Shown in pieces: positions 26,713-37,367 of a DNA stretch of 64,000 nt (its first letter is position 1; each line of letters starts with the position of its first letter). A model generated the notes under the pieces. It saw only the letters and a list, made by a program, of their open reading frames with translations, ran no database searches and was not told the DNA's origin. The DNA is from Microbacterium sp. SZ1 (GTDB lineage: Bacteria; Actinomycetota; Actinomycetes; Actinomycetales; Microbacteriaceae): NCBI RefSeq assembly GCF_002362255.1, contig NZ_LPVV01000023.1, positions 62,001-126,000 of the forward strand, given 5' to 3'. Position numbers and translations under genes: made by a program.

Positions 26713-27375
26713 ATGGCTGACTCCACTCTCGCGCTCGACGTCCTCAAGGCAGACGGCAAGAAGGCAGGCTCGGTCGAGCTTCCCGCCGCTCTGTTCGACG
26801 TCAAGACGAACATCCCGCTCATCCACCAGGTCGTCGTCGCGCAGCTCGCGGCGGCTCGCCAGGGCACGCACTCGACCAAGCGTCGTGGCGAGGTCTCCGG
26901 CGCCGGCCGCAAGCCCTTCAAGCAGAAGGGCACGGGTAACGCCCGTCAGGGCTCGATCCGCGCGCCGCACATGACCGGCGGTGGCATCGTGCACGGCCCG
27001 AAGCCGCGCGACTACTCGCAGCGCACCCCCAAGAAGATGATCGCCGCCGCCCTGCTGGGTGCGCTGAGCGACCGCTTCCGCGGTGACCGCCTGCACGCCA
27101 TCGACACGTTCGGCACCGACGGTGCTCCCTCGACCAAGGCCGCGGCGGGCTTCCTCGCCCAGGTCGCCACGTCGAAGAACGTCCTCGTGGTCATCGAGCG
27201 CGGCGACGAGCTCGCGCTGAAGAGCATCCGCAACCTCAGCCACGTCCACGTGCTGTCGTTCGACCAGCTCAACGCCTACGACGTGCTCGTCTCCGACGAC
27301 ATCGTCTTCACCCAGGCCGCTCTCGAGGCGTTCATCTCCTCGAAGTCCGGCGCCAACCAGGAGGTCTCCGCATGA
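26713..27375 (+). CDS. rplD: Large ribosomal subunit protein L4
   Basis: A 220-residue L4, which lines the nascent peptide exit tunnel. The tunnel loop region [20 protein letters not shown] (about 55-75) and [19 protein letters not shown] are intact. In some bacteria L4 represses its own S10 operon through the leader. It overlaps rplW by 4 bp (ATGA). Confidence 0.98.
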   Translation: MADSTLALDVLKADGKKAGSVELPAALFDVKTNIPLIHQVVVAQLAAARQGTHSTKRRGEVSGAGRKPFKQKGTGNARQGSIRAPHMTGGGIVHGPKPRDYSQRTPKKMIAAALLGALSDRFRGDRLHAIDTFGTDGAPSTKAAAGFLAQVATSKNVLVVIERGDELALKSIRNLSHVHVLSFDQLNAYDVLVSDDIVFTQAALEAFISSKSGANQEVSA

Positions 27376-27695
27376 GCGAGCAGGCATCTGTTCTCCAGAC
27401 GGCCCTGAACAAGGACCCGCGCGACATCATCCTGAAGCCGGTCGTGTCCGAGAAGAGCTACGGTCTGATCGACGAGGGCAAGTACACCTTCCTCGTGGAC
27501 CCGCGCGCTTCGAAGACCGAGATCAAGCTCGCCATCGAGAAGATCTTCGGCGTCAAGGTCGCAGGGGTCAACACCCTCAACCGCGTCGGCAAGGCTCGTC
27601 GCACCCGCTTCGGCACCGGCAAGCGCAAGGACACCAAGCGCGCCATCGTGACCCTGAAGTCGGGCACCATCGACATCTTCACGGCAATCGGCTGA
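27372..27695 (+). CDS. rplW: Large ribosomal subunit protein L23
   Basis: A 107-residue L23 at the tunnel exit, a docking site for trigger factor and SRP. The core runs from [17 protein letters not shown] to the C-terminal [13 protein letters not shown] short N-terminal extension of about 15 residues precedes it. It is translationally coupled to rplD. Confidence 0.98.
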   Translation: MSEQASVLQTALNKDPRDIILKPVVSEKSYGLIDEGKYTFLVDPRASKTEIKLAIEKIFGVKVAGVNTLNRVGKARRTRFGTGKRKDTKRAIVTLKSGTIDIFTAIG

Positions 27696-27716
27696 TCCGG
27701 GGGATAAAGGACAATC

Positions 27717-28556
27717 ATGGCTATTCGCAAGTACAAGCCCACGACCCCGGGCCGCCGCGGCTCGTCGGTGGCTGACTTCGCCGAGATCACCCGATCGACG
27801 CCGGAGAAGTCGCTGCTGCGCCCGCTCGCCAAGACCGGTGGTCGCAACAACCAGGGCCGCATCACGACCCGTCACATCGGTGGTGGCCACAAGCGCCAGT
27901 ACCGCGTCATCGACTTCCGTCGCGACGACAAGGACGGCGTCAACGCCAAGGTCGCTCACATCGAGTACGACCCCAACCGCACGGCTCGCATCGCGCTGCT
28001 GCACTACTTCGACGGCGAGAAGCGCTACATCATCGCGCCGAACAAGCTGAAGCAGGGCGACATCGTCGAGTCGGGTGCAGGCGCCGACATCAAGCCGGGC
28101 AACAACCTCCCGCTGAAGAACATCCCGACCGGTACGGTGATCCACGCGATCGAGCTCCGTCCGGGCGGCGGTGCGAAGCTCGCGCGTTCGGCCGGTGCAT
28201 CCGTCCGTCTCGTCGCGAAGGACGGCCCCTACGCTCAGCTGCGTCTCCCCTCGGGCGAGATCCGCAACGTCGATGCGCGCTGCCGCGCGACCATCGGCGA
28301 GGTCGGCAACGCCGAGCAGTCGAACATCAACTGGGGCAAGGCCGGCCGCAAGCGCTGGCTCGGCGTCCGTCCCACCGTCCGCGGTGTCGCGATGAACCCG
28401 GTCGACCACCCGCACGGTGGTGGTGAGGGCAAGACGTCCGGTGGTCGTCACCCCGTCACCCCCTGGGGCCAGGCTGAGGGTCGTACCCGTCACGCCAACA
28501 AGGAAAGCGACAAGTACATCGTGCGTCGCCGTAACGCCGGCAAGAAGCGCAAGTAG
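27717..28556 (+). CDS. rplB: Large ribosomal subunit protein L2
   Basis: A 279-residue L2, needed for subunit joining and peptidyl transferase activity. It begins [15 protein letters not shown], and [20 protein letters not shown] carries the conserved functional histidine near residue 230. GGGGATAAAGGA precedes the ATG. It is followed by rpsS after 12 bp. Confidence 0.98.
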   Translation: MAIRKYKPTTPGRRGSSVADFAEITRSTPEKSLLRPLAKTGGRNNQGRITTRHIGGGHKRQYRVIDFRRDDKDGVNAKVAHIEYDPNRTARIALLHYFDGEKRYIIAPNKLKQGDIVESGAGADIKPGNNLPLKNIPTGTVIHAIELRPGGGAKLARSAGASVRLVAKDGPYAQLRLPSGEIRNVDARCRATIGEVGNAEQSNINWGKAGRKRWLGVRPTVRGVAMNPVDHPHGGGEGKTSGGRHPVTPWGQAEGRTRHANKESDKYIVRRRNAGKKRK

Positions 28557-28568
28557 GAGTAAGAGAAG

Positions 28569-28850
28569 ATGCCTCGCAGTCTCAAGAAGGGCCCCTTCGT
28601 CGACGAGCACCTGCTTCGCAAGGTGATCGGTCAGAACGAAGCCGGCACGAAGAACGTCATCAAGACCTGGTCGCGTCGGTCCATGATCATCCCGGCCATG
28701 CTGGGTCACACGATCGCGGTCCACGACGGTCGCAAGCACATCCCCGTGTTTGTCTCCGAGACCATGGTCGGTCACAAGCTGGGCGAGTTCGCGCCCACCC
28801 GCACCTTCCGCGGCCACGAGAAGGACGACAAGAAGGGCCGCCGCCGCTGA
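28569..28850 (+). CDS. rpsS: Small ribosomal subunit protein S19
   Basis: A 93-residue S19 of the 30S head, which forms intersubunit bridges and contacts A-site tRNA. The signature is [16 protein letters not shown] with HNGK-type [11 protein letters not shown]. Length is standard. It lies in the S10 operon between rplB and rplV, with GGAGTAAGAGA before the ATG. Confidence 0.98.
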   Translation: MPRSLKKGPFVDEHLLRKVIGQNEAGTKNVIKTWSRRSMIIPAMLGHTIAVHDGRKHIPVFVSETMVGHKLGEFAPTRTFRGHEKDDKKGRRR

Positions 28851-28875
28851 CGCGGGGGCGATAGAGGAGAGAGAA

Positions 28876-29274
28876 ATGGTGGAGTCCATCGCACGCGTGC
28901 GACACATCCGCGTGACCCCTCAGAAGGCTCGTCGTGTCGTCGCGCTCATCAAGGGCAAGCAGGCCCAGGAAGCTCTCGCGATCCTGAAGTTCGCACAGCA
29001 GAGCGCCAGTGAGCCGATCTACAAGCTTGTCGCGTCGGCCATGGCCAACGCGCAGGTCAAGGCGGATCGTGACGGCGAGTACCTCGACGAGCAGGACCTG
29101 TACGTGAAGAACGCGTACGTGGACGAGGGCACGACGCTCAAGCGTTTCCAGCCCCGTGCACAGGGTCGCGCTTTCCAGATCAAGAAGCGCACGAGCCACA
29201 TCACGGTCGTGCTCTCGACGCCTGAGGCGGCTCCGGCCGCTGCGGGCGACAGCAACAAGAAGGCGAGCAAGTAA
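28876..29274 (+). CDS. rplV: Large ribosomal subunit protein L22
   Basis: A 132-residue L22 with a beta-hairpin reaching the exit tunnel ([20 protein letters not shown]). It ends in an Ala/Pro/Lys-rich tail of about 20 residues (from [11 protein letters not shown]), longer than the minimal family. ATG 28876 follows GAGGAGAGAGAA. Its stop overlaps the rpsC start (TAATG). Confidence 0.97.
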   Translation: MVESIARVRHIRVTPQKARRVVALIKGKQAQEALAILKFAQQSASEPIYKLVASAMANAQVKADRDGEYLDEQDLYVKNAYVDEGTTLKRFQPRAQGRAFQIKKRTSHITVVLSTPEAAPAAAGDSNKKASK

Positions 29275-30029
29275 TGGGACAGAAGGTAAACCCGTACGGC
29301 TTCCGCCTCGGCATCACCACGGACCACGTGTCGCGCTGGTTCTCGGACTCGACGAAGCCGGGTCAGCGTTACGCCGACTACGTGGCCGAGGACATCAAGA
29401 TCCGTCGTCTGCTGCAGACGCAGCTCGACCGCGCCGGCGTCTCGAACATCGAGATCGAGCGCACCCGTGACCGCGTCCGCGTCGACATCCACACCGCCCG
29501 TCCGGGCATCGTGATCGGTCGTCGTGGTGCAGAGGCCGAGCGCATCCGCGGCGACCTCGAGAAGCTCACGGGCAAGCAGATCCAGCTGAACATCCTCGAG
29601 GTGAAGAACCCCGAGGCCGACGCTCAGCTCGTCGCGCAGGGCATCGCCGAGCAGCTGTCTGCTCGTGTGGCGTTCCGTCGCGCGATGCGCAAGGGTCTCC
29701 AGGGCGCGCAGCGCGCTGGCGCCAAGGGCATCCGCATCCAGGTCTCCGGCCGCCTCGGCGGCGCCGAGATGAGCCGCTCGGAGTTCTACCGCGAGGGTCG
29801 TGTGCCGCTGCACACGCTGCGCGCGAACATCGACTACGGCTTCTACGAGGCGAAGACCACCTTCGGCCGCATCGGCGTGAAGGTCTGGATCTACAAGGGC
29901 GACCTGACCAACAAGGAGCTTGCTCGCGAGCAGGCCAACGCACCGAAGTCCCGTCGTGACGACCGTGGTGGCGACCGCCGCCGCGCGCCGCGCAACGAGG
30001 CTCCCGTCGCAGAAGGAGCGTCTGCCTGA
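29274..30029 (+). CDS. rpsC: Small ribosomal subunit protein S3
   Basis: A 251-residue S3, part of the mRNA entry channel. The KH domain motif [18 protein letters not shown] is near residue 80, and the C-terminal domain is complete. A basic/acidic low-complexity tail of about 35 residues ([19 protein letters not shown] onward) extends past the usual core. It is coupled to rplV and to rplP. Confidence 0.98.
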   Translation: MGQKVNPYGFRLGITTDHVSRWFSDSTKPGQRYADYVAEDIKIRRLLQTQLDRAGVSNIEIERTRDRVRVDIHTARPGIVIGRRGAEAERIRGDLEKLTGKQIQLNILEVKNPEADAQLVAQGIAEQLSARVAFRRAMRKGLQGAQRAGAKGIRIQVSGRLGGAEMSRSEFYREGRVPLHTLRANIDYGFYEAKTTFGRIGVKVWIYKGDLTNKELAREQANAPKSRRDDRGGDRRRAPRNEAPVAEGASA

Positions 30030-30448
30030 TGCTTATCCCCCGCAAGGTCAAGTACCGCAAGCAGCACCACCCGAAGCGCGATGGCCAGGCCACCGGCGGC
30101 ACGAAGGTCTCCTTCGGCGAGTTCGGCATCCAGGCTCTGACCCCGGCGTACGTGACGAACCGTCAGATCGAGTCCGCTCGTATCGCGATGACCCGTCACA
30201 TCAAGCGTGGTGGAAAGGTGTGGATCAACATCTACCCCGACCGCCCGCTCACCAAGAAGCCGGCTGAGACCCGCATGGGTTCCGGTAAGGGCTCGCCCGA
30301 GTGGTGGGTCGCCAACGTCAAGCCGGGTCGCGTCCTCTTCGAGGTCGCCGGTGTCAACGAGGAACTCGCTCGTGAAGCACTGACCCGAGCAATCCACAAG
30401 CTGCCGCTCAAGGCACGCATCATCAAGCGCGAGGAGGGCGACGCGTAA
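30029..30448 (+). CDS. rplP: Large ribosomal subunit protein L16
   Basis: A 139-residue L16, which helps position A-site tRNA. It begins [17 protein letters not shown] and contains [19 protein letters not shown] and the [12 protein letters not shown] motif. Length is standard. Start and stop overlap neighbours (TGATG, TAATG). Confidence 0.98.
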   Translation: MLIPRKVKYRKQHHPKRDGQATGGTKVSFGEFGIQALTPAYVTNRQIESARIAMTRHIKRGGKVWINIYPDRPLTKKPAETRMGSGKGSPEWWVANVKPGRVLFEVAGVNEELAREALTRAIHKLPLKARIIKREEGDA

Positions 30449-30765
30449 TGGCGATCGGCACCAAGGAGCTCGCTCCGGCAGAGCTCGACACGTTCGAAGA
30501 CCAGCGCCTCGTTGAGGAGCTGCGCAAGGCCAAGGAGGAGCTGTTCAACCTCCGTTTCCAGTCGGCCACCGGTCAGCTGGAGAGCCACGGCCGCATCCGC
30601 GCCGTCAAGCGCGACATCGCGCGCCTCTACACCGTGATCCGCGAGCGCGAGCTGGGCATCCGTGCGACGCCCGCTCCCGTCGAGGCTCCGGCCAAGAAGG
30701 CGTCCAAGTCGAAGGCGAAGAAGGCGGATGCCGCTGACGACGCCGTGAAGGAAGAGGCCGAGTGA
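30448..30765 (+). CDS. rpmC: Large ribosomal subunit protein L29, extended
   Basis: A 105-residue L29; the family core is about 65-75 residues. The core [19 protein letters not shown] and [20 protein letters not shown] is followed by an extra 30-residue tail rich in Lys, Ala, Pro and Glu (from [18 protein letters not shown]). The tail is likely disordered and exposed near the tunnel exit. It is coupled to rplP and rpsQ. Confidence 0.96.
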   Translation: MAIGTKELAPAELDTFEDQRLVEELRKAKEELFNLRFQSATGQLESHGRIRAVKRDIARLYTVIRERELGIRATPAPVEAPAKKASKSKAKKADAADDAVKEEAE

Positions 30766-31082
30766 TGGCTGAGAAGAAGGCTGCAGCCGCTGAGGTCGAG
30801 CACGCCGCACACGATGTGCGCGACGCCGAGGCCCGCGGTTACCGCAAGGCCCGTCGTGGCTACGTCGTCAGCGACAAGATGGACAAGACCATCGTGGTCG
30901 AGGTCGAGGACCGCGTGAAGCACCCGCTTTACGGCAAGGTCATCCGCCGCACCTCGAAGGTCAAGGCGCACGATGAGGCGAACTCCGCCGGCATCGGCGA
31001 CCTCGTCCTGATCAACGAGACCCGCCCGCTGAGCGCCACCAAGCGCTGGCGTCTGGTGGAGATTCTGGAGAAGGCCAAGTGA
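30765..31082 (+). CDS. rpsQ: Small ribosomal subunit protein S17
   Basis: A 105-residue S17, a primary 16S rRNA binder. The core begins at about residue 25 ([20 protein letters not shown]) after an Ala/Glu-rich N-terminal extension, and ends [10 protein letters not shown] take ATG 30765 (TGATG with rpmC); GTG 30762 is possible. It is the last gene of the S10 operon and overlaps rplN by 4 bp. Confidence 0.97.
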   Translation: MAEKKAAAAEVEHAAHDVRDAEARGYRKARRGYVVSDKMDKTIVVEVEDRVKHPLYGKVIRRTSKVKAHDEANSAGIGDLVLINETRPLSATKRWRLVEILEKAK

Positions 31083-31447
31083 TTCAGCAGGAGTCTCGCC
31101 TCAAGGTCGCCGACAACACCGGCGCGAAGGAACTGCTCACGATCCGCGTCCTCGGTGGCTCGCGCCGCCGCTACGCCGGTCTGGGCGACACCATCGTCGC
31201 GACGGTCAAGGACGCGATCCCGGGTGGAAACGTCAAGAAGGGCGATGTGGTCAAGGCCGTCATCGTCCGCACGGTCAAGTCCACGCGCCGTCCCGACGGC
31301 TCGTACATCAAGTTCGACGAGAACGCCGCCGTGATCCTGAAGAACGACGGGGAGCCCCGCGGCACCCGCATCTTCGGCCCGGTCGGCCGTGAGCTTCGCG
31401 ACAAGAAGTTCATGAAGATCGTCTCGCTGGCGCCGGAGGTTATCTAA
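31079..31447 (+). CDS. rplN: Large ribosomal subunit protein L14
   Basis: A 122-residue L14 at the subunit interface. It begins [19 protein letters not shown] from GTG 31079, which overlaps the rpsQ stop, so S10 and spc genes are translationally linked here. The [19 protein letters not shown] end is typical. Length is standard. Confidence 0.98.
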   Translation: MIQQESRLKVADNTGAKELLTIRVLGGSRRRYAGLGDTIVATVKDAIPGGNVKKGDVVKAVIVRTVKSTRRPDGSYIKFDENAAVILKNDGEPRGTRIFGPVGRELRDKKFMKIVSLAPEVI

Positions 31448-31450
31448 GTC

Positions 31451-31798
31451 ATGGCGAAGATCAAGAAGGGTGACCTGGTCCAGGTCATCACCGGACCCAA
31501 GGACGAGCGCGGCAAGCAGGGCAAGGTCCTCGAGATCCTGTCCGAGCGCAACCGCGTCGTCGTCGAGGGCGTGAATTACGTCACCAAGCACACGCGCGTC
31601 GGTCAGACGCAGCGTGGCACCAAGACGGGCGGCCTCGAGACTGTCGAGGCTCCCATCCACATCTCGAACGTCGCACTCGTCGACCCCTCGACCAAGAAGC
31701 CGACCAAGGTCGGTCACCGGGTCGAGGAGCAGACCAAGGACGGCGTCAAGCGCACCGTCCGCGTGCGCTTCGCGAAGAAGAGCGGTAAGGACCTCTGA
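31451..31798 (+). CDS. rplX: Large ribosomal subunit protein L24
   Basis: A 115-residue L24, an initiator of 50S assembly. The KOW motif [20 protein letters not shown] is at the N-terminus. It lies between rplN and rplE and shares TGATG with rplE. Standard length with a short basic C-terminus. Confidence 0.98.
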   Translation: MAKIKKGDLVQVITGPKDERGKQGKVLEILSERNRVVVEGVNYVTKHTRVGQTQRGTKTGGLETVEAPIHISNVALVDPSTKKPTKVGHRVEEQTKDGVKRTVRVRFAKKSGKDL

Positions 31799-32388
31799 TG
31801 GCAACCGAGACTGCCGTGGAGGCTGGCAAGATCCAGCCCCGCCTGAAGCAGAAGTACAACGCTGAGATCAAGAAGGCGCTGCAGGACGAGTTCGGCTACG
31901 CGAACGTCATGCAGATCCCCGGCCTGGTCAAGGTCGTCGTGAACACCGGTGTCGGCGAGGCAGCTCGCGACAGCAAGGTGATCGATGGTGCGGTCGACGA
32001 CCTCACCAAGATCACCGGCCAGAAGCCGATCGTCACGAAGGCCCGCAAGTCCATCGCGCAGTTCAAGCTGCGCGAGGGTCAGGCCATCGGCGCGCACGTC
32101 ACCCTCCGCGGTGACCGCGCGTGGGAGTTCGTCGACCGCCTGGTCTCGCTCGCACTGCCCCGCATCCGCGACTTCCGCGGACTGTCGGCCAAGCAGTTCG
32201 ACGGCAACGGCAACTACACCTTCGGTCTCCAGGAGCAGAGCGTGTTCCACGAGATCGACCAGGACAAGATCGACCGGGTTCGCGGTTTCGACATCACCGT
32301 CGTCACCACGGCGAAGACGGATGACGAGGGTCGCGCCCTGCTGCGTCACCTCGGCTTCCCGTTCCGGTCGGACGACGCCCAGGCGTAA
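31798..32388 (+). CDS. rplE: Large ribosomal subunit protein L5
   Basis: A 196-residue L5, which binds 5S rRNA and contacts P-site tRNA. The [20 protein letters not shown] segment, [21 protein letters not shown] and [20 protein letters not shown] are intact. In many actinobacteria rpsN follows directly, but here a 12-bp hairpin follows and the next gene is rpsH. Confidence 0.98.
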   Translation: MATETAVEAGKIQPRLKQKYNAEIKKALQDEFGYANVMQIPGLVKVVVNTGVGEAARDSKVIDGAVDDLTKITGQKPIVTKARKSIAQFKLREGQAIGAHVTLRGDRAWEFVDRLVSLALPRIRDFRGLSAKQFDGNGNYTFGLQEQSVFHEIDQDKIDRVRGFDITVVTTAKTDDEGRALLRHLGFPFRSDDAQA

Positions 32389-32394
32389 CACCTT

Positions 32395-32431
32395 CGACGG
32401 GCTCAGCGGCCAGTGGTCACTGAGCCCGTCG
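32395..32431. terminator. Hairpin in place of rpsN, between rplE and rpsH
   Basis: Perfect 12-bp arms CGACGGGCTCAG and CTGAGCCCGTCG with a 13-nt loop start 6 bp after rplE. The arm sequence looks like a dispersed palindromic element rather than a typical GC terminator. It could attenuate transcription into the second half of the spc operon. Confidence 0.6.
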
Positions 32432-32440
32432 TAGTGCACG

Positions 32441-32446
32441 TACAAT
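32441..32446 (+). promoter_or_regulatory. Possible internal spc promoter -10 (rpsH)
   Basis: TACAAT sits just after the rplE hairpin in a locally A/T-rich stretch, with no clear -35. A start near 32453 would leave a leader of about 70 nt before rpsH, which has AAAGGAAAA upstream of its ATG. Confidence 0.4.
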
Positions 32447-32521
32447 TGAAGATTGCGTGCTCATCGCAGGCCGTCTGTCGTGTAACGGCAGCCGGAACCT
32501 CATGAACAAAGGAAAACACCC

Positions 32522-32920
32522 ATGACAATGACAGACCCGGTCGCAGACATGCTGACCCGTCTGCGCAACGCGAACTCGGCGCACCACGACTCCGTGACGC
32601 TGCCGTCGAGCAAGCTCAAGACGCACATCGCCGAGATCCTCCAGCAGGAGGGTTACATCGCCGGTTGGGAGACCGCTCCCGCCCGCGTCGGCACCAACCT
32701 CACGCTGCAGCTCAAGTACGGCCCCAACCGTGAGCGTTCGATCGCGGGCATCAAGCGCGTGTCGAAGCCCGGTCTCCGCGTGTACGCGAAGTCGACCGAG
32801 CTCCCCAAGGTCCTCGGCGGCCTCGGCGTGGCCATCCTGTCCACCTCCTCCGGTCTCCTCACCGACCGTCAGGCTGAGCAGAAGGGCGTGGGCGGAGAAG
32901 TTCTCGCCTACGTGTGGTGA
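32522..32920 (+). CDS. rpsH: Small ribosomal subunit protein S8
   Basis: A 132-residue S8, a 16S rRNA central-domain binder. It begins [20 protein letters not shown] and ends [10 protein letters not shown]; the [16 protein letters not shown] motif is conserved. In E. coli S8 represses the spc operon. It starts a new block after the 133-bp gap left by the missing rpsN. Confidence 0.98.
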   Translation: MTMTDPVADMLTRLRNANSAHHDSVTLPSSKLKTHIAEILQQEGYIAGWETAPARVGTNLTLQLKYGPNRERSIAGIKRVSKPGLRVYAKSTELPKVLGGLGVAILSTSSGLLTDRQAEQKGVGGEVLAYVW

Positions 32921-32926
32921 TCCCAG

Positions 32927-33463
32927 ATGTCGCGTATCGGACGACTTCCCATCGACGTTCCCGCGGGCGTGACCGTTTCGGTCGACGGCCGTGAGGTCGC
33001 GGTGAAGGGCCCCAAGGGTGAGCTCACCCTCACGGTGGCCACCCCCATCGAGGTCGCGGTCGAGGAGAACCAGGTTCTCGTCACCCGTCCCGACGACGAG
33101 CGCGAGTCGCGGTCGCTCCACGGCCTGACCCGCACTCTCATCAACAACAACATCATCGGCGTGACCCAGGGCTACTCCAAGGGCCTCGAGGTCGTCGGCA
33201 CCGGTTACCGCGTGGCGCAGAAGGGCAGCTCGGTCGAGTTCGCCCTCGGCTTCTCGCACCCGGTCCTCATCGACCCGCCCGCCGGCATCACGCTCACGGT
33301 CGAGGGCACGAACAAGCTCACCGTCAGCGGGATCGACAAGCAGGCTGTCGGCGAGGCAGCTGCCAACATCCGCAAGATCCGCAAGCCCGAGCCGTACAAG
33401 GGCAAGGGCGTGCGCTACGCCGGCGAGAACGTGCGTCGCAAGGCCGGAAAGAGTGGTAAGTAA
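32927..33463 (+). CDS. rplF: Large ribosomal subunit protein L6
   Basis: A 178-residue L6 made of two similar halves; it begins [15 protein letters not shown] and has the family end motif [20 protein letters not shown]. It lies 6 bp after rpsH and 2 bp before rplR. No anomaly seen. Confidence 0.98.
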   Translation: MSRIGRLPIDVPAGVTVSVDGREVAVKGPKGELTLTVATPIEVAVEENQVLVTRPDDERESRSLHGLTRTLINNNIIGVTQGYSKGLEVVGTGYRVAQKGSSVEFALGFSHPVLIDPPAGITLTVEGTNKLTVSGIDKQAVGEAAANIRKIRKPEPYKGKGVRYAGENVRRKAGKSGK

Positions 33464-33465
33464 CC

Positions 33466-33825
33466 ATGGCTCTCAAGTCAAAGTCTGACGCCCGCGCGCG
33501 TCGTCACGCCCGCCTTCGCAAGAAGGTCGTGGGCACCGAGGTGCGTCCGCGCCTCGTCGTCAACCGTTCGGCTCGCCACGTCTTCGTGCAGCTCGTCGAC
33601 GACAGCAAGGGTCACACCGTTGCGTCGGCTTCGACGCTCGAGACCGACCTGCGCGGGTTCGAGGGTGACAAGACCGCCAAGGCCCGCAAGGTCGGCGAGC
33701 TCGTCGCCGAGCGTGCGAAGGCCGCCGGCGTTTCCGAGGCAGTGTTCGACCGTGGCGGCAACCGCTACGCGGGTCGTGTCGCCGCCATCGCCGAGGGCGC
33801 TCGTGAAGGAGGCCTGGCACTGTGA
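33466..33825 (+). CDS. rplR: Large ribosomal subunit protein L18
   Basis: A 119-residue L18 that binds 5S rRNA with L5. The segment [20 protein letters not shown] and the end [20 protein letters not shown] are typical. Its stop overlaps the rpsE GTG start by 4 bp. Confidence 0.98.
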   Translation: MALKSKSDARARRHARLRKKVVGTEVRPRLVVNRSARHVFVQLVDDSKGHTVASASTLETDLRGFEGDKTAKARKVGELVAERAKAAGVSEAVFDRGGNRYAGRVAAIAEGAREGGLAL

Positions 33826-34523
33826 GTGACAACAAGGAGAACGAAGTGACCGAAGCGGCTGCTGCCACTTCCGAGACCGCTGCGGGCACCACGCAGTCCG
33901 AGCCGTCTCGCGACCAGCGCGACGGTCGCCGTGGCGGCCGTGGTGACCGCAACCAGGGCGGCCGCGACCGCAACTCGCGCGACCGCGGCGACAACCAGTT
34001 CCTGGAGCGCGTCGTCACCATCAACCGCGTCTCGAAGGTCGTGAAGGGTGGTCGTCGCTTCAGCTTCACCGCTCTCGTGGTCGTCGGCGACGGCAACGGT
34101 CTGGTGGGCGTCGGCTACGGCAAGGCCCGCGAGGTGCCTCTGGCGATCTCGAAGGGCGTCGAAGAGGCCAAGCGCAACTTCTTCCGCGTGCCGCGCGTCG
34201 CGAGCACCATCCCGCACCCCGTGCAGGGTGAGGCCGCAGCCGGCGTCGTGCTGCTGCGTCCGGCCGCTGCCGGTACCGGTGTCATCGCGGGTGGTCCCGT
34301 GCGCGCCGTGCTCGAGTGCGCCGGTATCCACGACGTGCTGTCGAAGTCGCTCGGCTCGTCGAACACGATCAACATCGTGCACGCGACGGTGGAGGCCCTG
34401 AAGCAGCTCGAGGAGCCCCGTGCGGTCGCCGCTCGTCGTGGTCTCGAGTTCGACCAGGTCGCCCCCGCGCGTCTTGTCCGCGCCGAGGCTGACGCCATCG
34501 CCGCACAGAAGGTAGGTGCCTGA
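33822..34523 (+). CDS. rpsE: Small ribosomal subunit protein S5, N-terminally extended
   Basis: A 233-residue S5, involved in decoding fidelity; the usual length is about 165-200. About 55 extra N-terminal residues are Glu/Thr/Ala-rich, then Arg/Gly/Asp-rich ([19 protein letters not shown]). The core starts at [20 protein letters not shown] and the spectinomycin loop region is near residue 80. It begins at GTG 33822. Confidence 0.97.
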   Translation: MSDNKENEVTEAAAATSETAAGTTQSEPSRDQRDGRRGGRGDRNQGGRDRNSRDRGDNQFLERVVTINRVSKVVKGGRRFSFTALVVVGDGNGLVGVGYGKAREVPLAISKGVEEAKRNFFRVPRVASTIPHPVQGEAAAGVVLLRPAAAGTGVIAGGPVRAVLECAGIHDVLSKSLGSSNTINIVHATVEALKQLEEPRAVAARRGLEFDQVAPARLVRAEADAIAAQKVGA

Positions 34524-34708
34524 TGGCCGCCCGGCTCAAGGTCACGCAGATCAAGTCCAAGGTGAGTGAGAAGCAGAACCAGCGCGACACGCTCCGTTCG
34601 CTCGGTCTCAAGCGGATCGGTGACAGCACCGTCCGCCCCGACGACGCGCAGACGCGCGGCTACGTCAAGACCGTCGCGCACCTCGTGAAGGTTGAGGAGA
34701 TCGACTAA
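34523..34708 (+). CDS. rpmD: Large ribosomal subunit protein L30
   Basis: A 61-residue L30, a short 50S protein; [20 protein letters not shown] and [13 protein letters not shown] are the family core. It overlaps both rpsE (TGATG) and rplO (TAATG). Confidence 0.97.
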   Translation: MAARLKVTQIKSKVSEKQNQRDTLRSLGLKRIGDSTVRPDDAQTRGYVKTVAHLVKVEEID

Positions 34709-35337
34709 TGGCTGAGAAGAACGAAGCCGTCGAGGCCGAGAAGGCCCCGAAGAAGGCTGCCGCTCCCAAGGCTGCCGCCGAGAAGAAGCCCGCCGCCAAG
34801 AAGTCGTCCGCTGCTGCGGCCGACGCCAAGGCCGAGGCCCCCGCCAAGAAGCCCGCCGCCAAGAAGGCCGCGCCGAAGACGGATGCTCCGGCATCCCGCC
34901 CCGGCGTTCTCAAGGTGCACCACCTGCGTCCGGTCCCCGGATCCAACACCGCGAAGACCCGTGTCGGTCGCGGTGAGGGCTCCAAGGGCAAGACCGCCGG
35001 TCGCGGTACCAAGGGCACCAAGGCTCGCAACACCGTCCGCGTCGGTTTCGAGGGTGGGCAGATGCCGCTGCACATGCGCACCCCCAAGCTGCGCGGCTTC
35101 AAGAACCCGTTCCGCGTCGAGTACCAGGTCGTGAACCTGGAGAAGCTCGCGGAGCTCTACCCCCAGGGCGGAGACGTCACCGTCAGCGACCTGGTCGCCA
35201 AGGGTGCGGTTCGCAAGAACGAGAAGGTCAAGGTTCTCGGAAACGGCGACATCGCCGTGAAGCTCACCGTCGCGGTCGACAAGGTCTCGGGTTCTGCCGA
35301 GCAGAAGATCGTGGCAGCGGGCGGATCCGTCAAGTAA
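34708..35337 (+). CDS. rplO: Large ribosomal subunit protein L15 with long N-terminal tail
   Basis: A 209-residue L15; the usual length is about 145. The first 65-70 residues are a Lys/Ala/Pro repeat-like tail (units such as [18 protein letters not shown]). The L15 core begins at [20 protein letters not shown] and continues with the Gly-rich [17 protein letters not shown]. The tail resembles histone H1-like PAKKA segments. It is the last gene before a terminator. Confidence 0.97.
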   Translation: MAEKNEAVEAEKAPKKAAAPKAAAEKKPAAKKSSAAAADAKAEAPAKKPAAKKAAPKTDAPASRPGVLKVHHLRPVPGSNTAKTRVGRGEGSKGKTAGRGTKGTKARNTVRVGFEGGQMPLHMRTPKLRGFKNPFRVEYQVVNLEKLAELYPQGGDVTVSDLVAKGAVRKNEKVKVLGNGDIAVKLTVAVDKVSGSAEQKIVAAGGSVK

Positions 35338-35347
35338 CCACTTCATG

Positions 35348-35376
35348 AGAGGGGTCGGAGATTCTCCGGCCCCTCT
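35348..35376. terminator. Terminator between rplO and secY
   Basis: Arms AGAGGGGTCGGAG and CTCCGGCCCCTCT form a 13-bp stem with one T-G wobble and loop ATT. A TAGCCT -10-like box at 35384-35389 follows, so secY-adk-map probably has its own promoter with a leader of about 45 nt. Confidence 0.75.
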
Positions 35377-35441
35377 TATGGGTTAGCCTGTTCTTTCAGC
35401 CGTCCCTCAGGGATCGGCAACCTTTTCAGGAGGAACGTCCC

Positions 35442-36764
35442 TTGTTTAGCGCCATCGCGCGGATCTTCCGCACGCCCGACCTGCGTCGGAAGATCGGTTT
35501 CACTCTCGCCATCGTCGCGATCTACCGACTCGGCTCCAACGTCCCCGCTCCGTTCGTGAACTTCCCGAACGTCGAGGAGTGCCTCGCTCTCAACTCGGGC
35601 ACCGAGGGACTGCTGGGTCTGGTCAACCTCTTCTCCGGCGGGGCGCTCCTCCAGCTCTCCATCTTCGCCCTGGGTGTGATGCCGTACATCACGGCGACGA
35701 TCATCACCCAGCTCCTGCGCGTGGTCATCCCGCACTTCGAGGCCCTTCACAAGGAGGGTCAGGCGGGCCAGTCCAAGCTGACCCAGTACACGCGCTACCT
35801 CACGATCGCCCTGGCGCTGCTGCAGTCGACGACGCTCGTGACGGTGGCCCGCAGCGGCCAGCTGTTCGGCACGACCGACGTGGCCGCGTGCCAGAACCTC
35901 CTGACGAACGACGTGTGGTGGGCGCAGCTGCTCATCATCATGGCGATGACCGCCGGCACCGGCCTCATCATGTGGTTCGCCGAGCTCGTCACCGAGCGCG
36001 GCATCGGCAACGGCATGTCGCTGCTCATCTTCACCTCCATCGCCGCCACCTTCCCCGGCGCCATGTGGCTGATCTGGGAGAGCCGCGGCTTCGAGGTCTT
36101 CCTGCTCGTGCTGCTCGTCGGCATCATCGTGATGGGCCTCGTCGTGTTCGTCGAGCAGTCGCAGCGACGCATCCCCGTGCAGTACGCGAAGCGCATGGTC
36201 GGTCGCCGCACGTTCGGCGGCACGAACACCTACATCCCGATCAAGGTGAACATGGCGGGCGTGATCCCCGTGATCTTCGCCTCGTCGCTGCTCTACATCC
36301 CCGCGCTCATCGCGCAGTTCAACACCCCGCAGGACGGCTCCGAGCCGGCCGCGTGGGTCACCTGGATCAGCACGTACTTCACCACGGGCAACCACCCGAT
36401 CTACATGGCGGCGTACTTCCTGCTGATCATCGGGTTCACCTACTTCTACGTCGCGATCACGTTCAATCCGGTCGAGGTCGCCGACAACATGAAGAAGTAC
36501 GGAGGCTTCATCCCCGGCATCCGTGCCGGTCGGCCGACCGCCGAGTACCTCGACTACGTGCTCACGCGCATCACGCTGCCCGGCTCGATCTACCTCGGTC
36601 TGATCGCGCTCATCCCGCTCATCGCCCTGGCCACCGTCGGCGCCAACCAGAACTTCCCGTTCGGCGGCGCCTCGATCCTCATCATCGTCGGTGTGGGTCT
36701 CGAGACGGTCAAGCAGATCGATGCGCAGCTGCAGCAGCGTCACTACGAAGGGCTCCTCCGATGA
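35442..36764 (+). CDS. secY: Preprotein translocase subunit SecY
   Basis: A 440-residue channel subunit of the Sec translocon with ten membrane segments. It begins MFSAIARIFRTPDLRRKIGFT from TTG 35442; AGGAGGA stands 7 nt upstream, which supports this rare start. The FSGGALLQLSIFALGVMPYI and RRTFGGTNTYIPIKVN segments are typical. It overlaps adk by 4 bp. Confidence 0.98.
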   Translation: MFSAIARIFRTPDLRRKIGFTLAIVAIYRLGSNVPAPFVNFPNVEECLALNSGTEGLLGLVNLFSGGALLQLSIFALGVMPYITATIITQLLRVVIPHFEALHKEGQAGQSKLTQYTRYLTIALALLQSTTLVTVARSGQLFGTTDVAACQNLLTNDVWWAQLLIIMAMTAGTGLIMWFAELVTERGIGNGMSLLIFTSIAATFPGAMWLIWESRGFEVFLLVLLVGIIVMGLVVFVEQSQRRIPVQYAKRMVGRRTFGGTNTYIPIKVNMAGVIPVIFASSLLYIPALIAQFNTPQDGSEPAAWVTWISTYFTTGNHPIYMAAYFLLIIGFTYFYVAITFNPVEVADNMKKYGGFIPGIRAGRPTAEYLDYVLTRITLPGSIYLGLIALIPLIALATVGANQNFPFGGASILIIVGVGLETVKQIDAQLQQRHYEGLLR

Positions 36765-37357
36765 CAGCATCCGCTCGTCTTCTCATCGTCGGTCCGCAGG
36801 GCTCGGGCAAGGGCACGCAGGGCGTCCGCATCGCGGAGTCCTACGGCATTCCCGTGGTCTCGACGGGCGACATGTTCCGCGCGAACATCAAGGAGGGCAC
36901 GCCCCTCGGCCAGCAGGTCACCGAGATCCTCGACAGGGGCGACCTCGTCCCCGACGAGCTCACGAGCGAGATCGTGCGCGACCGTCTGTCGCAGGACGAC
37001 GCGGCGAACGGGTTCCTGCTCGACGGCTACCCGCGCAACACGGCGCAGGTCGCGCACCTCGAGGAGTTCCTGGGTTCGCGCGGCGAGTCTCTGGATGCCG
37101 TCATTCTGCTCGACGTGCCGCGTGACGAGAGCATCTCCCGGCTGAAGCTCCGCGCAGCGGAGCAGGGGCGCTCCGACGACACGGACGCCGCGATCGCGCA
37201 CCGACTCGACATCTACGAGCACGAGACCGCCCCGATCCTCGAGGTGTACGGAGAGCGGGGGATCGTCGACCGGATCGACGGCGTCGGCTCGCTCGACGAG
37301 ATCACCGAGCGCGTGTTCGCGGCGCTGTCCGCACGCGGCCTCCGTCTCGCCGCCTGA
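36761..37357 (+). CDS. adk: Adenylate kinase, short form
   Basis: A 198-residue adenylate kinase (ATP + AMP to 2 ADP). The P-loop GPQGSGKGTQ is near residue 12 and the AMP-binding TGDMFR and DGYPRN motifs follow. The LID is the short type without the zinc-finger cysteines, as is common in actinobacteria. ATG 36761 overlaps the secY stop (ATGA). It is followed by map after 10 bp. Confidence 0.97.
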   Translation: MTASARLLIVGPQGSGKGTQGVRIAESYGIPVVSTGDMFRANIKEGTPLGQQVTEILDRGDLVPDELTSEIVRDRLSQDDAANGFLLDGYPRNTAQVAHLEEFLGSRGESLDAVILLDVPRDESISRLKLRAAEQGRSDDTDAAIAHRLDIYEHETAPILEVYGERGIVDRIDGVGSLDEITERVFAALSARGLRLAA

Positions 37358-37367
37358 TCGCACCCCG